Assembly: GCA_021234155.1 (NCBI GenBank)
Contig: JAJEKV010000059.1
Span: 2,000,182 to 2,064,181 of the forward strand
Source: Isoetes taiwanensis
Lineage: Eukaryota; Streptophyta; Lycopodiopsida; Isoetales; Isoetaceae
Length of the DNA: 64,000 nt
Direction: 5' to 3'
The translations under genes were made by a program, and so were the position numbers. Positions 34,434 through 45,300 of the stretch are shown here, piece after piece. The notes beneath the pieces are model-generated. The model made no database searches and was not told where the DNA came from. It was given only the letters and a program-made list of their open reading frames with translations. Every line of letters starts with the position of its first letter. Positions within the stretch are counted from its first letter, which is position 1.

Positions 34434-36069
34434 TTATGCCTGCAAACCAAGCTTTTTCCTCACCTTTGAAATAAATAAGTCCCTGCTCTTTATTAAACCA
34501 GGAATCCATCCTAAAAATGTACCAAATGGAAGCTGTGCTACAGCATTTTTTCGACCAAGCGAGACAATTCCCATTGGATAATCCATAGGTTTATAAGAGG
34601 TTAATCTACTTTCAGGGTTTGTTGTGAACTGTTTGATATTTTGTACCACAATCTGTGCATGTCGTGCAGCATGATATCCTTGCTTAATTCCCTGACAGAA
34701 AATGAAATAAAACTATTACTACACATAACCATATTCTATTCAATCCCAAGTAAAACCCAATGTGCTGTTGAAAAGATTTAAGTAGGATCAATTCAAAACA
34801 AATACATGTATACAAAAGAATCTGCAGAGGGATCTTAGTTGTACGAAACAAACAAGATTCTACCTTTACATTGGTAATATCTCCAGCAGCAAACACATTG
34901 GTTGTGCATTTTACTACGAGAGACTCATTGACCTTCAATCTCCCACTTTCATCCAAAGAGCTACTGATAAATGAATTTGTTAGCCAAGAAGAACTCAACT
35001 TATTTTCAACACAAATGAAATGCATGTCAGCTTCGATCAATCTCCCAGTATTTGTAGCAATTGGTGTCTTGAGAGATTCTGTGGCTATATCAATTTGCTC
35101 ATTCAAAATAACCTCTACCAATTTTGACTGAAGAAATTGTAGTGTTTTCTCTGATGCTTTTGGACCGAGAAATTCCACAGTCTGGAACCACTGTGAACAA
35201 GAACAACCTTTTTCTTTGGGAAGTCCATAACTATTTCTCCAGCAAGCTCCACCCCCACGGGACCTCCCCAATTATTAGAACAGTTTTTGAATCTTGCAAC
35301 TTTACATGTTCTACCACAAACCACCAAACGATTAAACACGGAATGTCAAATAACTTGTGACTTGCTAGTTAGTACCTCTCAAACTTAAGCAGGATGCATG
35401 TGGGTGGTGCACATGCTAGCATAGTTCTATAACTACACTTGCAAGCAGGACCATATAGATGCAGAACATGGATAAGCCTAGGAATAATCAGATTATTAGA
35501 CAAGGTTATTCAACTGTCCAAAATCTTATTGTAGATCCATCTCAAAATTCATCAACTTTGCATGTTCTATCATACACAACAACTAAGTGATTAAAGGCGT
35601 ATCTCAGAGTCTAGTTGATAAACCAGGTTGCATGTGGTATAGATTCTATAATTGCCTTTGCAAAGAGGACCAGTTACTTACCTGTCCAGAACTGTTGAAT
35701 GTGTTCTTCTCTCATCTGTGGACCTTTACACAAAGAACCAGTGCATATGACTAAAAACTCATATGTGTTCTCCACTGCCTATGATCACCTCTGTTATACT
35801 AGCTCCAACGGCTTCATCTGTGATTATATTGGCATGATGAAATATTTTTGAGTATGATATGATTGTACGCTCAGAAAATTGAGGTTCAACTATGCATCTT
35901 AGGGCACCATAAGGTATTTCAAAATAACTCTTCCTGCACAGATATGCAAAAAATTTATTCTGCAGCTAGAAAGGAGAATGATTTGAAGCAAGCAAGGAAC
36001 TTACAGGTCAATTATCGTGACAGAGAAATGGGATTCGAGAGCTTTGACAACCTCCACACCAGCAACTGG
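34434..36069 (-). pseudogene. Apoptosis-inducing-factor-like oxidoreductase
   Basis: Member of the FAD/NAD(P)H pyridine-nucleotide-disulphide oxidoreductase family, closest to plant AIF homologue / FSP1-type proteins. Exons on the minus strand: 36069-36005 (VAGVEVVKALESHFSVTIID, part of the FAD-binding fold), 35933-35683 (YFEIPYGALRCIVEP, FLVICTGSLCKGP), 35310-34864 (GGPVGVELAGEIVMDFPKKK for NAD binding, then TTNVFAAGDITNVK, the second FAD contact) and 34691-34434 (GIVSLGRKNAVAQLPFGTF, C-terminal KVRKKLGLQA stop). Splice sites are canonical with consistent phase. The N-terminal GxGxxG start is missing. Frameshifts occur in GEH|YEFLV (about 35770), at the GGG of the second dinucleotide-binding loop (about 35268) and after SGSRL (about 35185). 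The coding frame is therefore broken in three places. Confidence 0.8.
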
Positions 36070-36345
36070 AGTGAGCAATCTCCTGGTATGTGATGAGATC
36101 ATCATACTTTGTGGTTATTTTCGACAACCAATCCCCATCTTGAACTGTATAAGTGGTAGAGTTACCTTTCCTAACATTATTCACACATGAGCAAGAAACA
36201 AGGACTCTGATCACGTCCCCTGTATAAACAAGTGTGTCTTCGACATTTTCAGCGGATTTTCAGCTTTAATGTCATGATTATTTGCCTCTACTACTTTATC
36301 AGAATCAACAGAAAAGAGAGAAGCAATATCTGCCAGGTCATGTTA
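36070..36345 (-). pseudogene. LysM-repeat protein fragment
   Basis: Two LysM-like units are visible on the minus strand: LADIASLFSVDSDKVVEANN at about 36337-36275, and TTYTVQDGDWLSKITTKYDD followed by LITYQEIA at about 36150-36074. Between them is DTLVYTGDVIRVLVSCSCVN, the cysteine pattern seen in plant LysM extracellular proteins (chitin/peptidoglycan receptors). A frameshift lies near 36245. The second LysM stops mid-domain at 36074 and AIF-like sequence begins within about 10 bases, in another phase. The fragment has no start, signal peptide or anchor. Confidence 0.65.
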
Positions 36346-38229
36346 ATTGATGCACTGTAAGTAATGATAGACTCACAAGAAGAGTCCCCTATGTGGCAGC
36401 TTTCATTTAATGAGCTAAATGCGTAACCATGCTGTTAGATGAGAAATAAGAAGGAAAGAGGGATCAGAGAATGCCTTGAGCTTTGATGTGCCAATAGAAT
36501 TAATATAGCCATTTTAGCAAGCAAATAGAAACTAAGAAGACACATGAACCTGGTAACTTCAAAAAATGTAAAATTGGGACTTTGAAAACAGCATCTGATG
36601 GCTTTCGCAAGAAATGGATTGCAAACAACCTAACTATGGGAGAAGAGATTCTTGAAAGAGCTATCAGGCAAGTCGAGGAGGAAGAAGCTAAAAGCTCTGC
36701 CATTAAATATAAATCTAAATTCATCAATGAACTGGATTATGGTAGCTCTAAATTCTTTCATAGGGTTGCTAAAAGTATGATTCTTAGAAACTAAATTATT
36801 GAAGTCAAAGATGAGGATGGTTCAGTTCACACTTCTCAAAGGGAAATTCATAATTCTTTCTTCCATAAATATCAAAGTCTATTCTCTCATAATGGTATCC
36901 CAAGTTCTGATTTGCAGGTAGCCAATGACTTCAAAGATCTCATTGAGTCCATTCTTCCTGAGCCCATGGGGAGATTACATCTCAATTCGTCTTCTCCACC
37001 AACTGTAGATGAAGTTTTACAAGTCATTAAGAGCTTTGTTGCTATCCCCTGGACCAGATGGTCTTCCCATTGAATTTTATATCCATTTCTGGGATCTGCT
37101 TAAAATTGATCTTATCTCCATGATTCATAGCTTCTGGGAATCAGAACATCTCCATCCTGCAATCTCTTCAAGCTTTATCACCCTTGTTCCTAAAGTGGAT
37201 CATCCTACTATGATCAATGATTGGAGACCTATTTCTTTGACCAATTCTTCATATAAGATTTGTGCCAAAATTATTGCTAATAGGATCAAAGCTTTTCTCC
37301 AAAGAAATATCAGCTTAAATCAATCTGCATTCCTACCTGGCAGAAATATCCTTGACAATTATGTTACTGCAATGGAAGGTCTTCACTGAACAAAGTCTCT
37401 AAGCAAAATTGTGTCCTGCTTAAGCTAGACTTCAAGCGTGCCTTTGATTCAGTGAGATGAGACTTCTTAGGTTTTGCTATGTCAAAAATTGGGTTCAATT
37501 CAAAAATTAGAAATCTTATCTATGGTCTCAATTCTCATTCTAAATCTGCAGTCCTTATCAATGACTCTCTTTCTGCTTTCTTCCCTATCATGACAGGAGT
37601 GAGGCAAGGTTGTCCCTTAGCTCCCTATTTGTTCAGTATTGCTGCTGAGTTGCTCACTAAAGCCATTCTCCATTATCAAAATTCTGACTTGCTACGTGGT
37701 TTGAAACTTCCTGGCTTTGCTGATTCTATCACCATTCTTCAGTATGCAGATGATTCCTTTTCCTTTCTGGATGCATCTGATTCCAATATCTCAGCTGCCT
37801 CTAGTATTAAGTTAAATGTTGAAAAGAGCTTGATTATAGGAGATTCTGATCTTACTCAAATTGCTGGAATTGATGTCATTCCCACAGCTCATGCTTCTAA
37901 ATATTAGGTATGCCTCTTGCTTTGAATGAGAATATCAAAGGTCTCTGGGATCCTATTGTTATGAGAATTAAAAAGAAGTTGAATAACTACAAATCATGCT
38001 TAAGCTTTGCAAGGAGAACTATTATTGCTAACACTGTATTGGCTAGTTCCCATATTTATTTCTCCTCTGCTCTTGTGGCCCCTAAGGTTGTCTATAGAGA
38101 AATTGAGAAAATTATTCGTTCCTTCATCTGGAATGGAAAGCATCTTGTCAATTGGGTTACTGTTAAGACTGATGGAGGTTTAGGGTGTAAAGATCTTTAT
38201 TTACAAGCCCAGGCTCTTGCAGGTAAATT

Positions 38230-38946
38230 TAATAATAATAATAATAATATTTAATCATGCCCCTTTTGGACCTTGGAGGTCACAAAGCAACGGGTTACAA
38301 CATCTGTTTCGTTTTTAACAAAAACAATCTATGAGATTCTATCTTATTCATGTATGCGCCCAAAGCATTAGGTGACATATCGAACAGTGAATGAAAGCTA
38401 ATGAAACTGATGTTAAAGATATTTCGTAATTGTTGATACGCCGAGCAATGAAGGAAGACATGTGTCTCATCTTCTACTTCATTGGATTCACATAATAAGC
38501 ATTTTTGGTCTTCCCTTGGAATCCTTGCCCAGCGCCCTGTCTCTACTCCAAGACGATGAGAACTAGTTCTGTACCTGGCAATAATCTGCTTTGTGTGTCT
38601 TGGTACCTTCGCCCCCAAATATGCTTGGTTTGCATATACGATCATAGGATTTATTTCTTCTCTGTAATATTCCATCCGAGAACCTAGTTTGGCCCAAAGT
38701 TTGTTCACAGCTAGCATCTGCACTAAATCTCTTATCCCTATTGCTGTGTCTGGCCAATTATCTGCAGTAATCTCCCAATTCTCAGCCCATTTTGTAACAT
38801 CTTTGTACCAGCCCGATTCCATTGATTGGTTCAGCGCCTCCTTGAAGAAGGAATTATCATCTTGTTTTTGTAACCTGTTTACAAAGTTTATGGTCTGGTT
38901 CAAAGCCTCAGCTTCTAACGGGATCAATCCTGCCTCGGCTAACATT
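38230..38946 (-). mobile_element. Second LINE 3' end, (ATT)n tail
   Basis: Minus-strand frame 38945-38295 (216 codons, no stops) is the C-terminal part of a LINE protein. It contains a segment HRLGVETGRWARIPRED and a zinc-knuckle-like C-x2-C-x9-H-x4-C (residues 149-167, KCLLCESNEVEDETHVFLHC). After the stop come about 45 bases and an (ATT)n microsatellite tail (AAT repeats at 38231-38249 on the plus strand), not poly(A). The RT is missing (5'-truncated). The C-terminal motif and tail resemble LINE clades best known from animals rather than plant L1. If this segment is skipped, the surrounding LINE frame reads through exactly (..LAGK then LLHKEFGVIW), so this is a clean insertion. Confidence 0.75.
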
Positions 38947-40128
38947 ATTGCATAAGGAGTTTGGTGTTATATGGAGAAGTTTATTTGGAAATAGCTCTCC
39001 TGTTTCTAGCTTCATAAGATTTTGGATCTCCCAAAGCCATCCCTATGGCCATCCATCTATGAATCATTTTTTACCAAACTCTGCTTTTGTCGAGCTTAGG
39101 CCAGCTAATAATATCTCTCCCCTTATGAGAAGATTTATTATAGCCTGGAATTCCATCTCAGTCAACTTTTCTTACAACCCCAATGGCAAGATTCGTGTTG
39201 ATATGCCTATTTTTTGGAACCCAAGCTTGACAGACAATAGCTCCAAAATGTTGGCCATCAAGCATCCAAGAATTTATAGCAAATGGGCTGATGGTAGTCT
39301 GAACTACATTAGGGATATTATCTCCAACAACTCTATTCTCTCTTGGACTGCTGTTAAAGCCAAAATTAAGGGGACCTCATCAGATAAGAAGATCTATTTG
39401 CATATCAAGCAGATGTTATATAGGAATCTTGATTTCAGGAATCCAAATCTTCAAGAGGAATGGTCTCTTCAGGGTAAAAAGGGATATAGAGTTAAGACAG
39501 TTTATGATCTTCTGAATTGCAAAAATAGTCCTAGTAAGGCCATGAGCAAATGGGATTTAAATGATGATCAGTTGAAATGTCTTCTGGATAATGTCTGGAA
39601 ATCATACTGTACTCCTAAAGTCAAGTATTTCATCTGGTTGATTACTCAAAAGAGCTTGTCTAATCTCAAATCCCTATCTCTCCAAAGGGATAATATCTCT
39701 GATCTTTGTCCTCTGTTGTGCAATGAAAGAGAATCTATGTGTCATATTTTCCTCTGTAATAAGCTTCGAGCCTTCTGGATGTGGTTTCATAACAAATTTG
39801 GCATAAATTGGAACACAAATCTGCTTTCATTGCTTCAAGACAATGATGTTTTTTGCAATACCATCATTCACACTGCTCTTTGGAATATCTGGAAGTCCAG
39901 AAACAGAGTCTTGTATGGAAAGAAAAAGTTTTCCACTTTCTAGATTAAAGTCCAATTTCAATTTGACATTGAAGCAATTGCATCTGCTCATAAGAAGAAA
40001 TTTGGTACTAATTTTGACAGGAAATGGGAGAATATGGTGAATATAAGGGTCATTATGATCTATTTGTTTCTAATTTAAATGTCATTGATACTAAGCCTTT
40101 AATTTGGATGATGCTAGGATATCTGAGG

Positions 40129-40133
40129 TTTCT
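40129..40133. repeat. Target-site duplication TTTCT (left)
   Basis: TTTCT directly before the 5' LTR is repeated directly after the 3' LTR (48254-48258). A 5-bp duplication is standard for Ty3/gypsy integration. Confidence 0.9.
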
Positions 40134-41480
40134 TGTTGCCCCTTAGGTGGCAACATTTCATTGTTTTGGGCATTGTCGTATTCCATTATTGTTTTGGGCA
40201 ATTTCATGGTACCGTCATTTGGTTGTTTAAGAATGCAGTGTGCAAGATGCGGATCAAGACCCGGTGAGTAGGAGCACCTCTTGTTGAATTGTTTAGATTC
40301 ACAAGGCCATGGGGGAGCTACTATGGCACAGTTCAGTTACATGCATGTAGTGTGGCAGAGAAGTCCTGGTGTGTAGGAACACCTCATGTAAAATCTAGAA
40401 TTTTACATGGCCATGGAGGAGTCACCATGGTGCAGTAGTAGATCACATTTCCAGAAAAGGGCTTGATACAGGTTTTTGTAGAGATTTCATTGGCATCTAC
40501 CATGGCGCAGTAGTAAGGGATTATCTGTTTCAATGTTGGATGGTCATTTTGTTGAGTAGTGGCTCACATTTCCTGAAAAGGGCCTGATATAGGTTTTTAG
40601 AGATTCCATTGGCATGTACTATGGTGCACTAGTGAGGGATTAATTACTTCAATGTTAAAGGTTTTTGGTTGAGTCTTTATTTGACGTCTACCCTTTGGCA
40701 ACAAAATTGACTACATCGCCAAACTTTTAGGGTTATTTTCAAGTCCAGAATAATTGTTGAACAGGTGCCGAATTAAGCAGGAGTTGGTTATCAACTGAAG
40801 AAATCACGTCTCTGCAAGTCGTAAGTGGCCTTTATGGCGTTTGGCATTACTCTGATGGAGGGAAGAATCCGTTGGAGGAGGATAAAAGAGGCGGGAGAAG
40901 AGGAAAACGGGCTCTCAAACTGTGCATTTTGGATCCGGAATCGCTCTTTGGCAGCCAAAGAAATTTCATACATCGTTGTATTTCTGGTACTCTTTTGATT
41001 CTAAACAAAAAAAAAAAAACGCTATTAGCATTTGGTATGATTTTATTCAACATCCTGAGATAGTTCAGGGGAAGCATTGTAGGCTTATTCTGGCTTAAAT
41101 CGGCTTGAAGAAATACCTTGTATCTGATTTTATCCATTGTTATCTCAATATATTCTACTTGCATCAAGTATTAAGTTGTTCAAGATATATGAATTGAGTT
41201 GAGGATGCATAGCTTAAAAGAAATTCTATAAAATTCCTAGCTCCATTGTCTAAATTTCTATCCCTTTCCTTTTGTGAAATTACCAGGATTGGCTTATCAA
41301 AATTGCTATCCGTTCTTTATGAAAGTTGCCGTGATTGGCCATCAAGTTTAAACACTTCTCATAGGGATTTATCTTGGAATACATTTTTTTTCTAAGGAGT
41401 GATTGGCCCAACCAATCTGGAGGTCCTGATCACTTGGGATCTCTGAAGACTGTTGCACAGAGCCCATTCTAAGTGCAACA
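40134..41480 (+). repeat. 5' LTR of the Ty3/gypsy element
   Basis: Starts TGTTGCCCCTTAGGTGGCAACA, which forms a hairpin by itself, and ends AAGTGCAACA. Within the LTR, CATTGTTTTGGGCA is repeated, and GGAGGATAAAAGAGGCGGGAG near 40875 may include the TATA-like promoter. Compared with the 3' LTR I see differences at 40141, about 40587, about 40752, in the A run near 41008 and at about 41081. Confidence 0.95.
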
Positions 41481-41486
41481 TCTTTT

Positions 41487-41503
41487 TGGAGGTCCTACCG
41501 GGA
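41487..41503 (+). other. Primer-binding site, tRNA-Gln type
   Basis: TGGAGGTCCTACCGGGA begins six bases after the LTR. It is complementary to a tRNA 3' end reading TCCCGGTAGGACCT plus CCA, which fits plant tRNA-Gln as I remember it. Many plant LTR elements instead use initiator tRNA-Met. Confidence 0.7.
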
Positions 41504-41548
41504 TACACCTTCTGTTCTCTTGTTGTATACAGCATTAGCACTGCAGAG

Positions 41549-42358
41549 ATGCCTCCAAAAAGAAGTAATGCTGAAGATGTGACCATGGAACAGGGAAGTA
41601 ACAGCCAGATTGATGGACACATTGTTTCAGCAGTACCTCCCTATCAGATTGAAGTCAATCTGCCAGTGACAATGCCTACATACGATGGTACCACGAATCC
41701 ACATGATTTTCTCATTCAATTTGAGGAGTATTATGCTGACAGTGGGAAGAGAAAGGGAAGTAAAGTTATTGTTTTCGGTTTGGCTATGAGAAGTGAAGCC
41801 AAAAGTTGGTTCCAGTACCAAGAATGCTGCGGAGTGACAGATTGGGAAACAATATTCATGGAAAGATTTGGCACTGCAGTTTCAAAGGGAGGACTTATAC
41901 AAGAACTACCCAGGCTGGTTATCAAAAAAGGTGAAAGTGTTCCTGCTTTTGTTGAAAGGTTTAACACTTACCTGCTGAAGTGTAAAGATAAGAAAATTGA
42001 TACACCAACCATCCACTTGGTGGAGTTCTTTATATGCGGATTGAAGCCACATTACAAGTTATACAGGAAAATGGGTAAGCTGCATGACATGGGTTCGCTG
42101 GATTCCATTCATAAAGCCCTGGCCAAAGCAGTAGAGATATCAAAGCAGTTGCTGACTGTAGCAGATGACACTTCATACACGCATGACCAGTACCTCCCTG
42201 ATTGGGAGCAGGAACCAGAAGCATGTTTCACTGTTGTCAAAGACAAGAAGCCCTCCTTGAAAGAAGAAATAGCTGCTGAGGTGGCCAAAGCTACCAGTAA
42301 GCTGGAATCCAACATGCAGACTTTGGTGGAGTTCACAAACAGATGGCTGAGGTCTTGA
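41549..42358 (+). CDS. Gag-like protein of the Ty3/gypsy element
   Basis: ATG at 41549 (first after the LTR), 269 codons to TGA at 42356. It contains a retrotransposon gag core (YDGTTNPHDFLIQFEEYYAD, SEAKSWFQY, WETIFMERF, ESVPAFVERFNTYLLKC) that forms the virus-like particle shell. No zinc knuckle lies in this frame; the three CCHC knuckles are at the start of the next frame, which overlaps by at least 16 bases in the -1 phase. So either gag-pol is made by -1 frameshifting, with nucleocapsid expressed only in the fusion, or a recent indel split gag. Confidence 0.88.
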   Translation: MPPKRSNAEDVTMEQGSNSQIDGHIVSAVPPYQIEVNLPVTMPTYDGTTNPHDFLIQFEEYYADSGKRKGSKVIVFGLAMRSEAKSWFQYQECCGVTDWETIFMERFGTAVSKGGLIQELPRLVIKKGESVPAFVERFNTYLLKCKDKKIDTPTIHLVEFFICGLKPHYKLYRKMGKLHDMGSLDSIHKALAKAVEISKQLLTVADDTSYTHDQYLPDWEQEPEACFTVVKDKKPSLKEEIAAEVAKATSKLESNMQTLVEFTNRWLRS

Positions 42359-45300
42359 AGGTTCAATCCAGCACATCAACACACGGCAGACCAGTATACT
42401 CAGGGCCACCTTGCACTTATTGCTTCAAACCCAATCATCCGGAGAGCCGGTGCTTTGCAAGACCATGCCCTAAATGTAATAAAAGGGGACATTTTGGGCA
42501 GGAATGCCCTGTGTGTGACTTCTGCAAAGAAATTGGGCATAAAGAGGACAGGTGTCTTGTTAAAGAATACATGTTGAAAATGGGGAAGGGGAACACATCA
42601 GCTGCTTCGGCCTCTGAAGCTCCTACTCACACGTTTCTTGTAGAGACCACAGGTGAAGAACAATGTGCAGAAAATGAAGAGATACTTGCTGTCCAAACAC
42701 GTGGTCAAACGGATTCGCTGCGCAGGCCGGCTTCTCCCAAGAAGGTAACCTTCTTTGATCCTGCTTTACACATGACCTCGAAAGCTCAAACTCAGGTTAT
42801 AGCTCCTGCGCCAATCCCCAAAGAAGTAGTCCCACATTCACCTGCCTGTAAACCTCCTGCAAATGAGGTGGAAACCTTGTTAAAAAATTCGAAAGTGAGT
42901 ATTGACTTGTGTACACTGCTCAAAATAGCTCCATCGTACAAGCAATTGCTGTTATCCAACACAATGGAGCTTAGTAGTGACGTCAGCACCCATTTAGTAA
43001 CACAAGGAGCAGCAGATCCAGGCATATTTTCTTGTGAAGCCGTAGTGAACAATGTAGCCTTGCCAAAGGTTTTTCTTGATGGAGGATCAGGTCAGAATGT
43101 CATGCCTTACCATGTAATGCTCCAACTTAAGTTGCAGATTACTTCTCCATCGTCAATTCTGCTGAAATCGTTTGACAATCAGAAGGTACGTCCTTTGGGT
43201 TTGGTGCATGGGGTGGAAGTTGTAATCCAAGGCATTCGAGTGGAGACAGATTTCGTGGTGATTTCCTTTGCAAATGATCATCAGGATGCTACTGCTTATG
43301 GGATAATCCTAGGGAGGAGATGGATGAAAGTGGTGGATGCTCGACCAATATGGTCCCAAGGGATTTGCACAATCTCAGACGGGCAGAAAACAGTCACTAT
43401 TTACAACAACCAAGGTAAAGTTGATGCCCGGAATGAGTATTCCATGTTGATCGAGTGTGAGGACATGCTCCAACCAGTTGGTGTAGGTCAGTTACAGCTA
43501 CAAATCCCTGCCAAGACCCATCATCTTGATGAAAGGACGTCTTCACCAGTGTTGGGCCATACCAAAGCCACCTTATGGTTTGATGGTGGCATTTCAAAGC
43601 AAGCTAGAATAGCTTCAGCAGGGATTATCATACGGGATGAGAACCATACAATGCTGAAAAAAACAGGAAAAGTCATCCCGTTCATTACTTCAAATGCAGC
43701 GGAATATGAAGCTCTACTTCTGGGTTTGGATGAAGCTCTCTCATTGAACATCACGCATCTCCATATTTTTGGAGACTCCATGCTGATATGCAAACAGGTC
43801 ACAGGTGAATTCTCAGCAAAACATGAGGGCATGGAAGCATACAGGCAGCAAGTGCTCGACAAATTGATTGGGTTCAAATATTGGAGTATTCAACACATCC
43901 CACGGGAGATGAATTCTGAAGCAGACAGCGTTTGCAAGGAGATTTTGGCCCTTCATTTGCAGCAAGATTCCATACATGAAGAAGATCTAGATCCGGAAGC
44001 TATCCAACACATGCATCCTATATTGGTCATAGATGTTAGCAAGGAGGCAAACACACGAGAGGTACACATTTCCAAAGCAGGGCAGCAAAGAACGCTCTCG
44101 ATTGGAGATCACCTCACTGAAACGGAGTATGCTTCCCTCACCCAACTCTTTCAAGAAATGGCTGATATTTTTGCTTGGGATTACAGTGAACTAAAGGGCA
44201 TCCCACATGAATACGGCATGATGGAGATTAACCTCAAGCCCGGTTCTAAGCCTGTCACTCAAAAGTTGCGGAAGATCAACCCAGCATTGCTGCCATTGAT
44301 TCAAGCAGAAATCGATAAGATGCTGGCAGCAGGATTGATCGTGGATATTCAGTACCCACAGTGGGTCTCTTGTATTGTCCCGATTCAAAAAAAGAATGGG
44401 GGTCTGAGAATCTGCATCGACTACCAAGACCTCAACAAGTGCACACTCAAGGACTTCTATCCACTACCTTTCTTGGAGGAGGTACTTCAAGCAGTCGCAG
44501 GTAAAGCGTGCTATTCATTTCTGGATGGATTTTCTGGATTTAACCAAATAAGTATATGTGAGAGAGATCAAGAGAAGACTGCCTTCATAACACCTTGGGG
44601 TACGTACGCCATGACTAAAATGCCTTTTGGTCTGAAAAATGCCCCTTCCGTATTTCAAAGATCCATGGATACCATTTTCAAGTCTCTGCCATCCTCCAAC
44701 TTTAGGGTTTTCCTAGATGATCTCTGCCTTGCCACTTCTCATAATGACCAGCTGCTCATGATCAAAAAAATTTGCATCCTATGTCGAGAATCTCACGTTT
44801 GCCTAAACCCAAAAAAATGTGTATTTTGGGTCCCGGAAGGTATTTTGTTAGGGCATCAGGTCTCCAGCCATGGGATTCAAGTTGCAAAAGACAAAATTGC
44901 CATGATCCAGTCCCTGCCAGCCCCTAGAACACTCAAAGATGTAAAGCGAGTCATTGGCATGACCAGTTTTCTCCGAATGCACATTTCAAATTTTTCCCAC
45001 ATCCTAAACCCCATCACGAAGTTGACAAGAACAGGGTCTGCGGTTCCCAAAGGGAAGAGTAAGTATGTTCTGATTAAATGGACAGCAGAATGCCAGGAGG
45101 CTTTTCATTTGATACTCCAAGAGTTACAAGTAGGCAGAGCACTTGGTACACCGGATGCAGGTCAGCCCTTTCAAGTTTACATCACAGTGACAGAGAAAGC
45201 AATTGGGATAGCATTGGCGCAAAAAAATAAAGTATTTGGTTTCAATGGGAAGCAATGGGGGCTGGAGGAAGAGAAATACCCTAAATATGAGAAGTATGCT

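Larger units (their letters stand above)
36582..40133 (+). mobile_element. L1-type LINE ORF2, 5' part (interrupted)
   Basis: 5'-truncated, degenerate plant L1-type LINE. Its ORF2 is spread over several frames: 36582-36794, 36795-37386 (SPGPDGLPIEFYIHFWDLLK, LVPKVDHPTMINDWRPISLT), 37389-37905 (LDFKRAFDS for RT motif A, then MTGVRQGCPLAPYLFS, LQYADD as catalytic box), 37910-38229 and 38947-39943 (RT thumb and the VKYFIWL..zf-RVT-like region with WNIWKSRN). Stops at 36792, 37387, 37457, 37906 and 39941 and several frameshifts make it inactive. It is interrupted by a minus-strand LINE (38230-38946) and, at 40134, by the Ty3/gypsy element. Its reading frame resumes at 48254. Confidence 0.85.

Noticed and set aside
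41453..41548. Extension of gag upstream of 41549
   Set aside because: The open frame runs back into the LTR and over the primer site without an ATG, so 41549 is the sensible start.
42343..42345. ATG 42343 as a true independent pol start
   Set aside because: Retroelement pol is normally made by frameshift or fusion with gag, and the pol frame is also open upstream; the ATG may be incidental.
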